Of a DNA stretch of 64,000 nt, positions 15,257 through 24,013 are shown one piece after another. This DNA comes from Lachnospiraceae bacterium (GTDB lineage: Bacteria; Bacillota; Clostridia; Lachnospirales; Lachnospiraceae), in assembly GCA_009774245.1 (NCBI GenBank), contig VSNM01000007.1, positions 1 through 64,000 of the forward strand. The letters are read 5' to 3'. The notes under the pieces are model-generated. The model was not told the DNA's origin, made no database searches, and saw only the letters and a program-made list of their open reading frames with translations. How positions within the stretch are numbered: the first letter of the stretch is position 1; every line of letters begins with the position of its first letter. The position numbers and the translations under genes were made by a program.

Positions 15257-15883
15257 TCATTTTCCCTCCATGTCCGTCCATGCTTCTGTGTCAAATTTCC
15301 TTTTCTTGAAGTAGTAAATTCTGTCTTCTTCCGTTATTTCACGGATAATCCTGCAGGGATTGCCTGCCGCAATCACGTTGTCGGGAATATCTTTTGCTAC
15401 AATACTCCCGGCTCCGATCACGACATTGTTTCCAACCGTCACTCCTGGAAGGATGACCGAATTGCCGCCGATCCATACGTTATCGCCAACCGTGACAGGG
15501 ATACCGTATTCATAACCGGAGTTGCGGCTTTCAGGGTGTATCGGGTGCCCTGCTGTATAGATAGAGACATTGGGTGCGATCTGCGCATTTTCCCCGATCG
15601 TGACTTTTCCCACATCAAGGATGGTCAGGTTATAATTTGCAAAAAAGTTATTGCCCACTTCAATATTCCATCCATAATCACAATGAAAAGGCGCTTCTAT
15701 CCAGACTTTTTCCCCTGTTTTTCCAAGCAGCTTTTTCAGCAGTTCGGGAATCCGTGCCCTCTCTTTGGGCGGTAGGAGATTAAATTCATAAATAAGCTGC
15801 TTGCAGGCTTCCCGTTCTTCTTCAAGGCCATCAAGCCATGCCTTATATGGCAGACCGTTCAACATTCTTTCTTTTTGATTCAT
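15257..15883 (-). CDS. Maltose O-acetyltransferase-family hexapeptide enzyme
   Basis: A 208-residue paralogue of the downstream gene. It has a Mac domain (MLNGLPYKAWLDGLEEER), hexapeptide repeats with the active-site His in YTAGHPIHPESR, and the family end AAGNPCRIIREI. It probably forms a trimer and acetylates a sugar or sugar derivative in the cytoplasm. It begins 10 bases after the MATE remnant on the same strand, and an AraC regulator is divergently transcribed beyond that, so it is probably an AraC-controlled operon. Confidence 0.9.
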   Translation of the reverse strand: MNQKERMLNGLPYKAWLDGLEEEREACKQLIYEFNLLPPKERARIPELLKKLLGKTGEKVWIEAPFHCDYGWNIEVGNNFFANYNLTILDVGKVTIGENAQIAPNVSIYTAGHPIHPESRNSGYEYGIPVTVGDNVWIGGNSVILPGVTVGNNVVIGAGSIVAKDIPDNVIAAGNPCRIIREITEEDRIYYFKKRKFDTEAWTDMEGK

Positions 15884-15893
15884 AAGTTCCTCC

Positions 15894-16388
15894 TTATTGT
15901 TGGTTTGTAGTCAGGTTTTTCACCCATTTGTATTGTTTGTAATGCCTGTAAACTGCAGGCAGTTTTACCAGTTCGTCCAAATTCAGCAGGAAATAAACTG
16001 TCAATACTGGAAGCTGTAAGATAAATGCGGCAAATGCCCCAAGCGGTATAATGATAAGCCACATGGTTATGGCATCGCATATAAATCCAAACTTTGTGTC
16101 GCCGTCCGCGCAAAAAATACCGGCAACTACCGTAGAGTTAATGGATTTTCCTATCATGTAGTAGGAGCATATGTATAACATCATATGTAAATAGGTATGG
16201 GCTTGTTATAAGTTCAAGACAAATTGCACCTGTGTTGCCAATGATACGGCTGACAATGCTGTCTGATCTAAAAATCCCAGCATGAGTGCGTCTGATGCGC
16301 TTACAAGGGCTGTCATTAAATTTTGGACTGCAATAGGGAAAACCAGTGCAGTCAATTTTTTGTAAAAGACTTTTTTCTCTGTTTTCAT
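15894..16388 (-). pseudogene. MATE efflux transporter with internal deletion
   Basis: The N-terminal 60 residues (KLTALVFPIAVQNLMTALVSASDALMLGF) are a clear MATE-family start. They end at a stop near 16206, and the sequence resumes with a MATE C-terminal part (FCADGDTKFGFICDAITMWLIIIPLGAFAAF) in another frame. Roughly 300 central residues are missing, so no transport function is expected. It heads the acetyltransferase operon. Confidence 0.8.
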
Positions 16389-16518
16389 CGTCTTATTTTC
16401 CCGCTGATTTTCTTGTTTTTTCTCTGTAATTTGTTATAATTATAGTGTTTCCTTTTCGCCAATTCTAGCACAATTGTCGCCAAAAAGTATAAATATTGTA
16501 TTTTGGGAGGATAAAATC

Positions 16519-17412
16519 ATGGAAACGATTGCGATCGAACTCATGCAGGATTTTTCTGAAATAGTCCATTATGAGCACACGGGGATTCCACTGTATATCC
16601 GTACCGCTGATCTGGCAGTTTATCCCGGGATGAGTGCGCCCTGCCATTGGCACGATGATATTGAGTGGATTTATATGATGTCGGGAAAAATGTGCTATTA
16701 TATCAATGGCAAAAGGATTCTTCTGAACGAAAAGGACTCCCTTATGGTAAACGCCCGTCAAATGCACTATGGTTATTCTGATAAGCAGCAGAACTGCCAC
16801 TTTTTATGCATTTTATTCCACCCGTCTCTGTTTGGAGGCAGTAAAACTTTATTACAAAAATATGTCACGCCCGTTATTGAGAATGCTGATTGCGAATACC
16901 TGCATTTTCATGCGGAGCAGGCAAAAGGACAGGAGATCGCAGAATATCTTGAACAAATCCGCCGCCTGAAGGAAGAAGCGGCATACGCATATGAAATGCA
17001 GGCTGTCGCGGTGATGTTTCAGCTATGGAGCAGCCTGCTGCAATATGGGGAATTGGTCATTCGGGAAAGCAGCGGCAACAATGACAGTGATCTGGAAATC
17101 CAGAAAAATATGGTATCGTTTATTTACCAGCATTATGCGGAGCAACTATCATTGAATGAAATTGCGGCTTCGGGAAACGTAAGCCGCAGCAAATGCTGCC
17201 ATATCTTCAAACACTATCTGCAGCAGTCCCCAGTGGATTTTTTGAATACATTCCGGCTCAAAACAAGCTGCAGTCTGCTTCGGAATACCGAGAAAAGCAT
17301 TACGGAGATTGCTTTTAGCTGTGGGTTTAATCATTTAAGTTATTTCTCGAAACTGTTTATCAGGAATTTTGGCTGTACGCCCCGGGAATATCGAAATAGC
17401 AAAACTGTGTAA
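16519..17412 (+). CDS. AraC-family transcriptional regulator with cupin domain
   Basis: A 297-residue regulator. The N-terminal cupin sensor (HWHDDIEWIYMMSGKMCYYING) probably binds a sugar-like effector. The C-terminal double helix-turn-helix (LSLNEIAASGNVSRSKCCHIFK and EIAFSCGFNHLSYFSKLF, then GCTPREYR) binds DNA. It is divergent from the MATE remnant and acetyltransferase genes, sharing the interval 16389-16518. ATG 16519 follows TTGGGAGGATAA. Confidence 0.9.
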   Translation: METIAIELMQDFSEIVHYEHTGIPLYIRTADLAVYPGMSAPCHWHDDIEWIYMMSGKMCYYINGKRILLNEKDSLMVNARQMHYGYSDKQQNCHFLCILFHPSLFGGSKTLLQKYVTPVIENADCEYLHFHAEQAKGQEIAEYLEQIRRLKEEAAYAYEMQAVAVMFQLWSSLLQYGELVIRESSGNNDSDLEIQKNMVSFIYQHYAEQLSLNEIAASGNVSRSKCCHIFKHYLQQSPVDFLNTFRLKTSCSLLRNTEKSITEIAFSCGFNHLSYFSKLFIRNFGCTPREYRNSKTV

Positions 17413-17435
17413 GAGTTGTTTCCGCCGCTGGCGGG

Positions 17436-17575
17436 CATTGATAAATGCCAGGGCATGTGTTATAGTTCAAGATAGAAGGTTTTACAGAAAAAATAGAGCG
17501 AACACTGATGTAACAGTGTATGAACCGGAAGAGGAAATAAGGAATCAATTGGTGGCAATCGGGTAAGGAATATGA
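17436..17575 (+). pseudogene. Recombination scar with an HsdM C-terminal fragment
   Basis: The first part (CATTGATAAATGCC...GTTATAGTTCAAGAT) repeats sequence at 13303-13340. The second part encodes EPEEEIRNQLVAIG, the same tail that ends the intact HsdM at 20640-20688 (ELEEEIRNKLGAIG). The rest of that second hsdM is absent here, but its N-terminus is fused to DUF1016 sequence at 13678. Confidence 0.65.
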
Positions 17576-17657
17576 AGGAAAATTGTAGACCTGATTGGCG
17601 CGAATGTATTTTTGAAGAGATAAACATTGATAGGAGAAAGGGAAAGCGGGTGATTTT

Positions 17658-17942
17658 ATGGATATATCCAGACATGCCGCAGAACGTCTGAAGGAACGAT
17701 GCGGGCTGAACAAGAAAGCCTGTGAGCGAATGGCACAAAAAGCATTTGACGAAGGGATAAGGCACAGCCAGACAAAGGGGCGGTTGAACAAGTGGGTGAC
17801 AGGCTTGTATTTTAGAAATGAGAATGCAAACAACATACGGCTCTATGGGGATAAGGCATACATTTTTTGCGGGGAAACACTGGTGACGGTGATTCAGATT
17901 CCGGTTGGATTGATGAAAGATTTTAAGGAAATGATTAAATGA
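17658..17942 (+). CDS. Small protein, DUF4258/RelE-like appearance
   Basis: A 94-residue protein: HAAERLKERCG near the N-terminus, a basic helix (RHSQTKGRLNKW), then strands (GLYFRNENANNIRLYGDKAYIFCGETLVTVIQIP). The HxxxRxxxR start and alternating strands resemble small DUF4258/RelE-fold proteins, but no catalytic residues can be assigned with confidence. It is the full-length version of the truncated copy at 13469. It precedes the DUF1016 gene by about 55 bases. Confidence 0.6.
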   Translation: MDISRHAAERLKERCGLNKKACERMAQKAFDEGIRHSQTKGRLNKWVTGLYFRNENANNIRLYGDKAYIFCGETLVTVIQIPVGLMKDFKEMIK

Positions 17943-17997
17943 CAGATTGGGGGCGCCTGCGTTCCGTAAACGACTGGCTAAGAAGAGGAGAAATCTT

Positions 17998-19004
17998 ATG
18001 AATGAACCCATAAAAACTGAAAATACTGATATTATGAGTATCTATCAAAAATCAGAAAACATATTGTCAGATATCCAAAACATTATAGAGACTTCTAGGC
18101 GGCAAGCCTACCATGCAGTAGACACAATCCTGTCGCAAAGAAACTGGCTGATTGGGTATCGGATTGCGGAGGAAGAATTAAAGGGTGAAAATCGTGCCGG
18201 ATATGGGGCGAATGTTATAAAAAAATTATCGTGCGAGTTGACAAAATTGTATGGAAAAGGTTTTACAAAAACCAATTTATACAATTTCTATTCCTTTTAT
18301 AAATGTTTTCCTGAGATTTTCCACACATTGTGTGGAAAATCTCAGAGAGTGCTTTCTTGGTTGCATTATCGTGTATTATTGCAGGTGGCGGATTCCGTTG
18401 CACGTAATTGGTATGAGAAAGAGGCATATGAGCAGACATGGAGTGTGCGCACGTTACAGCGCAATATTAACACGCAATATTACTACCGTATCCTGCAGTC
18501 CCAACATAAAGAACTGGTGGAACAGGAAATGCTCGAAAAGACTTCCGATTTCCAGAATGACAAGTTAGAGTATATCAGAAACCCTGTCATAGCGGAATTT
18601 CTCGGGCTATCGTCCAATACGGACTTCACGGAAACGGAGTTGGAAACCAGCATTATTTCCAATATTCAGAAATTCCTGATGGAAATGGGAAAAGGATATG
18701 TGTTTTGTACTGATTGATCTGAAAACGGGCAAGATTACACATCAGGATGTAGGGCAGATGGACATGTATATCCCGCATGTACGATGAATTAAAGAAGGGG
18801 GCGGACGATAATCCGACATTAGGTATCGTACTCTGTACGGAAACGGATGAAGATATCGCGAGGTATTCCGTTCTCCATGGCAATGAACAGTTGTTCACAT
18901 CAAAATATAAATTGTATTTGCCGACAGAAGAAGAGCTGCGGAAAGAAATCGAAACGCAAAAAACCATGTTTTATTTACAGCAGAAAGAAATGCAGAGCGA
19001 GTAA
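17998..19004 (+). pseudogene. DUF1016/YhcG PD-(D/E)XK nuclease gene, catalytic core deleted
   Basis: The N-terminal domain is intact (WLIGYRIAEEEL, LSCELTKLYGKGFTKTNLYNFY, LSWLHYRVLLQV), and the C-terminal domain starts normally (FLGLSS...LETSIISNIQKFLMEMGKGY). Then about 25 residues carrying the first catalytic acidic strand are missing. The sequence resumes out of frame as CFVLIDLKTGKITHQDVGQMDMY, with another shift before MYDELKKGADDNPTLGIVLC. A 35-bp palindrome lies at 18311-18345. These proteins are often encoded near type I restriction genes, as here. No activity is expected. Confidence 0.8.
18311..18345. repeat. Perfect palindrome inside the DUF1016 pseudogene
   Basis: Two 17-bp arms (CTGAGATTTTCCACACA and its complement) around one base. 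It lies between the codons for FYKCF and LSWLHY, the same protein position as the 17-bp palindrome at 13880-13896 in the paralogous remnant. Confidence 0.9.
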
Positions 19005-19173
19005 ATGAACAGTGAAGGAAGGCAAAGTTAATTAATGCAGTACTTACCTATTCTAAGTCTGTGTAACAATGGAGTATGTAGAAAAGGATTGGAAATCGAA
19101 ACAGGGTTTAGGATAAAATTGCAAGCCAGGAAATGGAGTTTATACAATTTGATGATAAATATGGAGGATACTT

Positions 19174-20688
19174 ATGGCAGCAGGAACTACGAATATAGGG
19201 TTTGAAGAGAAACTGTGGCAGGCAGCAGATAAATTACGTTCTAATATGGATGCGGCGGAATATAAACATGTAGTATTGGGGCTTATATTTCTGAAATATG
19301 TTTCTGATTCATTTGAAGAAAAGTATCAGAAATTGTTAGTGGAAGGCTATGGAGATGAAGAAGACAGGGATGAATATCTGGCGGAAAATATTTTTTATGT
19401 GCCGAAAGATGCCCGGTGGAGCGAAATTAAAAATCATGCCACAAGTGCGGATATTGGCAATGTGATAGATCACGCGATGGAAGCTATAGAAAAAGAAAAT
19501 GATTCATTAAAGGGAGTCCTGACTAAGAACTATTCCCGTCAGGAATTAGATAAGACAAGGCTTGGAGAGCTTGTAACACTCTTTACGAACATTGAAGTCG
19601 GTTCAACAGCAGCACAGGAAAGGGATGTTTTAGGCAGGGTATATGAATACTTTCTAAGTAAGTTTGCAAGCGCAGAGGGAAAACTGGGCGGAGAATTTTA
19701 TACGCCTTCCTGCATTGTTCGAACTCTTGTTTCTATGATAGAGCCATTTGAAGGGCAGATTTTTGATCCGGCCTGCGGAAGCGGCGGTATGTTTTGTCAG
19801 TCGGCACGATTTGTAAAGGAACATCAGGGAAATGTCAGGGATATCTCCATTTTTGGACAGGAGAGTAACCCTACCACATGGAAACTGGCTAAGATGAATC
19901 TGGCTATCAGACAATTGGAAGCGAATCTTGGAAAGCATAATGCTGATTCCTTCCATGATGACCAGCACAAGACGTTAAAAGCAAATTACATATTGGCGAA
20001 TCCGCCGTTCAATATTTCGGATTGGGGCGGGGAACGTCTACAGGAAGATCCAAGATGGAAATACGGTATCCCGCCTGTTGGGAATGCAAATTTTGCTTGG
20101 CTTCAACATATGCTGCATCATCTGAATCCGGCAGGCGGCGTGTGCGGTACCGTCTTGGCGAATGGGTCTTTGAGTTCCAATACGTCTAATGAGGGAAATA
20201 TCCGCGCAAACATGGTGAAAGGCGATGTTGTGGAGTGTATTGTAGCGATGCCGGGCCAGCTTTTTTATTCGACAGGCATTCCGGTTTCTTTATGGATAAT
20301 GCGGAAAGGAAAAACAGAACACTCTAAAAATAAAGTGCTTTTTATTGATGCAAGAAAATTAGGGCATATGATAGATCGGAAGGTTCGGGAACTGTCGGAA
20401 GAAGATATTAGACAGATTGCTGATACATACCAGAATTGGAGACAGGGAAAAGAATATACGAATATTCAGGGATTTTGTAAGGCAGCGTCATTAACAGAAA
20501 TCGGAGAACAGGATTACATTTTAACGCCGGGGCGATATGTGGGGATAGAGCAGGAAGAAGAGGATGGAGAGCCGTTTGAGGAAAAAATGCAAAGGCTGAC
20601 ATCTGAACTGTCGGGATTGTTTGCAAAATCACATGAATTGGAAGAGGAAATAAGGAATAAATTGGGGGCGATTGGGTATGGAATATAA
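19174..20688 (+). CDS. hsdM: Type I restriction-modification methyltransferase subunit
   Basis: A 504-residue N6-adenine methyltransferase subunit. It has an HsdM N-terminal helical domain (residues 1-150), the SAM-binding motif FDPACGSGGMF, and catalytic NPPF (starting at Asn276) in ILANPPFNISDWGG. The length is normal and the frame is intact. It overlaps the downstream hsdS start by 11 bases. No hsdR is present in the window, so restriction may be encoded elsewhere or absent. The RBS is GGAGG near 19162. Confidence 0.93.
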   Translation: MAAGTTNIGFEEKLWQAADKLRSNMDAAEYKHVVLGLIFLKYVSDSFEEKYQKLLVEGYGDEEDRDEYLAENIFYVPKDARWSEIKNHATSADIGNVIDHAMEAIEKENDSLKGVLTKNYSRQELDKTRLGELVTLFTNIEVGSTAAQERDVLGRVYEYFLSKFASAEGKLGGEFYTPSCIVRTLVSMIEPFEGQIFDPACGSGGMFCQSARFVKEHQGNVRDISIFGQESNPTTWKLAKMNLAIRQLEANLGKHNADSFHDDQHKTLKANYILANPPFNISDWGGERLQEDPRWKYGIPPVGNANFAWLQHMLHHLNPAGGVCGTVLANGSLSSNTSNEGNIRANMVKGDVVECIVAMPGQLFYSTGIPVSLWIMRKGKTEHSKNKVLFIDARKLGHMIDRKVRELSEEDIRQIADTYQNWRQGKEYTNIQGFCKAASLTEIGEQDYILTPGRYVGIEQEEEDGEPFEEKMQRLTSELSGLFAKSHELEEEIRNKLGAIGYGI

Positions 20689-21256
20689 ATTAGGAGATAT
20701 ATGTTTCTATGCCAAGGGGAAAGTTAATGTAACAGAATTGACAGAGAAAAACTATATCTCTACAGAAAATATGTTGTCTAATAAGGGTGGAGTTACAACT
20801 GCATCGTCATTGCCAAGAACTGTACAGACACAGCAATACCAACAATACGATATATTAGTATCAAATATAAGACCGTATTTTAAGAAAATTTGGTTTGCAG
20901 AAAGTGATGGTGATTGTTCAAATGATGTGTTGGTATTGAGAGCTAAGGAAGGTATAGACGCAAAGTTTTTATATTATGTGCTTGCAGACGACGCTTTCTT
21001 TGATTACTCCAATGCAACGTCGAAGGGAACCAAAATGCCTCGTGGTGATAAAAATGCAATAATGCAATATACTGTGCCTGTATTTGATTTGGAAATACAA
21101 CAAAAAATTGTCTCAATATTGTCTGTATTGGATGAAAAGATACGAAAAAATGCAGAGATAAACGATAATTTACCGCCCTGCGGATTTGAAATGCAGAGCG
21201 GTGAAATGATATCTTTTATTTCCCAAATAAGTCAGCATGACTGCCCGTTGCTGTAG
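20678..21256 (+). CDS. hsdS: HsdS specificity subunit, half-length (one target-recognition domain)
   Basis: A 192-residue protein with one HsdS target-recognition domain (YKLGDICFYAKGKVNV, LVSNIRPYFKKIWFA, LEIQQKIVSILSVLDEKIRKNAEINDNL). It then leaves the family at the central conserved helix. Normal HsdS has two such domains in about 400 residues. The break falls in an 18-bp sequence (21156-21173) that recurs inverted at 22574-22591 in the opposing hsdS, in the same codon phase. Inversion would join this half to a full second domain. Confidence 0.85.
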   Translation: MEYKLGDICFYAKGKVNVTELTEKNYISTENMLSNKGGVTTASSLPRTVQTQQYQQYDILVSNIRPYFKKIWFAESDGDCSNDVLVLRAKEGIDAKFLYYVLADDAFFDYSNATSKGTKMPRGDKNAIMQYTVPVFDLEIQQKIVSILSVLDEKIRKNAEINDNLPPCGFEMQSGEMISFISQISQHDCPLL

Positions 21257-21494
21257 CAGAAAGAATGAGAGTGTTTTCATATATTTGATACATAAGCAGC
21301 CAGTCCGATTCTATATGGCATTCCCTAAAGTCTTGCAAATTCCCTGTCAGCGCATGGTCTTTATATTGGCTGGGTAAAGGGTTTCCACTAGCAAGTAAAG
21401 AAAGAACATTGGTAAGTTTACCTATGTCTTTACCTCTTTTTTGCATCAATTTGGCATCTTTCTTCATGCGGTTTGTATAAACAATTTTATACAT
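21216..21494 (-). CDS. YafQ/RelE-family toxin
   Basis: A 92-residue type II toxin: MYKIVYTNRMKKDAKLMQKRG, ending YENTLILSATATGSHADLFGK. The conserved basic N-terminal helix and the late HADLF motif are those of YafQ-type ribosome-dependent mRNA interferases, with the His near the C-terminus probably catalytic. It starts 3 bases after the antitoxin stop. Its end overlaps the 3' end of the convergent half-length hsdS. Confidence 0.9.
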   Translation of the reverse strand: MYKIVYTNRMKKDAKLMQKRGKDIGKLTNVLSLLASGNPLPSQYKDHALTGNLQDFRECHIESDWLLMYQIYENTLILSATATGSHADLFGK

Positions 21495-21497
21495 GGA

Positions 21498-21761
21498 TCA
21501 ATCCTCCAACATAGATGCTACGGCCTCTTCGGCACTGTCAAAAGGGCCTGTAAGATTTTTTTGATACCTACTATCGTAAACAGCCTCTTGAAGAGAATAA
21601 GGAATTATATTATGCTGTACAGAAAAAGGAATACCTGCATTCTCAATAGAAGCATTTAAAAAAATGCGTATTGCAGTTGGAGTATCTAGTCCAAGACTGG
21701 AAAATAATGTATCAGCTTGTTTTTTTAATGAATCGTCTATACGGATTTGTAATGTTGCCAT
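21498..21761 (-). CDS. RelB/DinJ-family antitoxin
   Basis: An 87-residue antitoxin starting MATLQIRIDDSLKKQADTLF with the ribbon-helix-helix segment LGLDTPTAIRIFLNASIENAGIPF, followed by a toxin-binding tail (FDSAEEAVASMLED). ATG 21761 follows TGGAGGTGC. It is encoded before the toxin, as usual, and probably represses the pair by binding its own promoter region around 21780-21800. Confidence 0.9.
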   Translation of the reverse strand: MATLQIRIDDSLKKQADTLFSSLGLDTPTAIRIFLNASIENAGIPFSVQHNIIPYSLQEAVYDSRYQKNLTGPFDSAEEAVASMLED

Positions 21762-21920
21762 ATTGCACCTCCATTGCCTTTGTAGTATTATTGTATCATA
21801 TGTGCAATGCATAGACAATGATAATTTACGGCCGCATCAGGAATATAAATATGCGGGAAAGGTACGTTGCGACGGTAACGAGGGAACTGCGGAGCAGTTT
21901 TCGAGTCTACCCACGGCAGC

Positions 21921-23098
21921 TCAAATGTCAAGGTCGGAGATATCCAGTTCCCCAGACATCAATTTTGGCAATAGGGTATCACGTAATTCCGTAAGCCTTG
22001 AATTTTCTGCTTCATTAGCGGAAATGGTATCAAACATTGGAACGACAGTATTATCAAAGATTCGAAGATCATCTGGATTTGGTATACCTATAGGAAAACC
22101 TGCGATATCTGAAATAAATAAACACTGTTGTACAGCTCCATGGGCAGCATTTATGAGTTCCGCTTTTTTATACATAAGCGATTCATATAAATATGCAGAA
22201 CTAACAATTGTAGGATTAGGCTTGACTATGGCAACACTCCGCTGAAATTCATAATTCGATGGTTCGGTGTTGAGCAAGAGCAATTCACCTACTGTTCCGA
22301 CAGAAGATATAAGGACATCGCCTTTAGCTAATTTTGTGCGATGACGTAGTTTTGTAAAAGTTTCTGTACTTATTTTACGTTCAGATGTTCCAATATTCAG
22401 AACTCCGTTCTTTATATTCTTGCAACTTAAAAGTAGGTATTGTCCGTCAGTGTCATCAAGAACAGTATTATGTACGCCATCAGTAATATTTAAAGAAACA
22501 TCTGCAATTTTGGCTGGAGTTGTCGATTTATAATTAGAAAACATATGTTTGAATATAATCTGTGCTTGCTGCTGTAAATTATCGTTTATCTGCCTGTTTA
22601 GAGCTATTTTATCATCTATCACCTTAAGAATTCTAGCAATTTTATTCTGCTCTTCAAATGACGGAATCATCAAAGTCAGATTTTGCAAAACATCCATCTG
22701 TACCCTCTGTCTTCCAGAAGATCCAACCATTGACTTAATTGCAGGTTCTCTAACGAATGGGCTGGATATCAGATAATAAACAAAATCTGCATCTACCCCT
22801 TCTTTTGCCCTAAAAACAATATACTCAGTAGAGCCAAAGCCAACCTCTCCATCCCCTAAAATATTAACCTTAGCCGTTTTCCCATTTTCCAAACATGGGG
22901 TTATTCTTGCCATAATAGTGTCACCATTTCGAAATTTTGTACCGCCAGAAAAGGTTCTAATTCAACTTCTGTGATGTCCCTGCAAAAAGGCTGTAATTTA
23001 TCCATTGCAATTTTCTTTGCAATAACACCTTTTTTAATCGTTTCGCGGGGATTAAACTCCACAATCTCATCTAATCTTTTTGAAACCCATTCTGTCAT
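21921..23098 (-). pseudogene. hsdS: Second HsdS specificity subunit with a one-base frameshift
   Basis: The N-terminal part (22901-23098, MTEWVSKRLDEIVEFNPRE) and the main part (21921-22913) together form a normal two-domain HsdS. The main part has the central helix EQNKIARILKVIDDKIALNRQINDNL and the end LPKLMSGELDISDLDI. They are separated by a single missing base: at about 22949 a run of four T (minus strand) should be five to read PFSGGTKFRNGDTIMARI. Translation from the first ATG stops prematurely. It lies opposite to hsdM and may serve as a donor of recognition domains. Confidence 0.85.
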
Positions 23099-23192
23099 AT
23101 AATCGCCACCTTCACTCTGTTATTTCTTATGCCCATTTTAAAATCTCTTGCATTTTTGCAACAGATTCATTAATTTGATTGTACCCATAAAT

Positions 23193-23777
23193 TTAATTTG
23201 TATATTCCGTAACTCCACTTAACCTCTCTATATCATCATTACTCCAGTATTGATTACTCCAACGATAATACCTGTCTTTCCGCTTTTTAAATATTCTAAA
23301 TGGTTCTTTCGTATTATCATATATATGCAGAATATCACAAATCGCAACTAATCTTGGAATTAAAGCAATTGCTTTATCATATCTTGATCTGATTTTTTCT
23401 TCTGGTACACCATGTCCTCCCAGTGCTTCTCTTACATTTACTCTCGCGACATTTATATCTGCATTGAATGTCAAAACATAGATTCCTCTGACAAAATAAC
23501 CATGTTCTTTTGCTTTTTGCAATAACCGCAGATTTCTGTCGGTGGACAGAACAGTCTCAAAAGTAAAATCCTTTCTGTTTTCTATCATGTATTCTCTTAA
23601 TTCTTCCGCTTTTACTGCCGCTTCCAAATCAGTACACAGTGTAGTCCTTTTTATATCATCTGCATTGATATACGCACCTTCAATCTTTGCCATTCGCGTG
23701 ATCGTTGACTTTCCACTACCATTTGGCCCCGCAAACACAATGGCCTCTGGCAGTCTTATCAAATCATTTTCCGACAT
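23193..23777 (-). CDS. Zeta-toxin-family kinase
   Basis: A 194-residue P-loop kinase-like protein. Walker A is GPNGSGKST, followed by INADDIKR, FETVLSTDRNLRLL, a basic RVNVREALGGHGVPEEKIRSRY segment and a Trp-rich C-terminus. The order matches zeta toxins, which phosphorylate UDP-N-acetylglucosamine and block cell-wall synthesis, although chromosomal family members can differ in substrate. The start at 23777 follows GGGAGGCG. It overlaps the upstream antitoxin-like gene by 14 bases, as expected for a coupled pair. Confidence 0.85.
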   Translation of the reverse strand: MSENDLIRLPEAIVFAGPNGSGKSTITRMAKIEGAYINADDIKRTTLCTDLEAAVKAEELREYMIENRKDFTFETVLSTDRNLRLLQKAKEHGYFVRGIYVLTFNADINVARVNVREALGGHGVPEEKIRSRYDKAIALIPRLVAICDILHIYDNTKEPFRIFKKRKDRYYRWSNQYWSNDDIERLSGVTEYTN

Positions 23778-23958
23778 ACTCACGCCTCCCGTCTGGATAT
23801 TCAAGATATGCTTTTCTCGCCTCATCGTCATATCCCGCAACAGGTAGCCCCTTTATTTTTCTTACTTCGTTATCTATTCTTATAGATTCTTTAAATCTTC
23901 TTGTTAATTCCTCATCGGAAATTCCGTAGGTGGAATCTAGTTCATTTGCGATTGTCAT
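23764..23958 (-). CDS. Small antitoxin-like partner of the zeta kinase
   Basis: A 64-residue helical, charged protein (MTIANELDSTYGISDEELTRRFKESIRIDNEVRKIKG) ending in a GYDDEARKAYLEYPDG tail. Its position directly upstream of and overlapping the zeta kinase makes it the probable antidote. It is shorter than classical epsilon but similar to short antidotes beside chromosomal zeta genes. Its RBS is AAGGAAAAAAT. Confidence 0.7.
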   Translation of the reverse strand: MTIANELDSTYGISDEELTRRFKESIRIDNEVRKIKGLPVAGYDDEARKAYLEYPDGRREYVGK

Positions 23959-24013
23959 TCATTTTTTCCTTTCTGTTAATTTTTTCGTTAGACGTTTACA
24001 GAACGTCAAAATC

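Larger units (their letters stand above)
21156..22591. repeat. Putative invertible segment bounded by 18-bp inverted repeats in hsdS
   Basis: AGATAAACGATAATTTAC at 21156-21173 is found as its exact reverse complement at 22574-22591. Both encode the E/Q-INDNL part of the HsdS central helix in frame. The segment contains a toxin-antitoxin pair and the second recognition domain of the minus-strand hsdS. A further 10-bp copy, GATAATTTAC, at 21820-21829 directly repeats the left copy across the toxin-antitoxin pair. No recombinase gene lies nearby. Confidence 0.65.
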
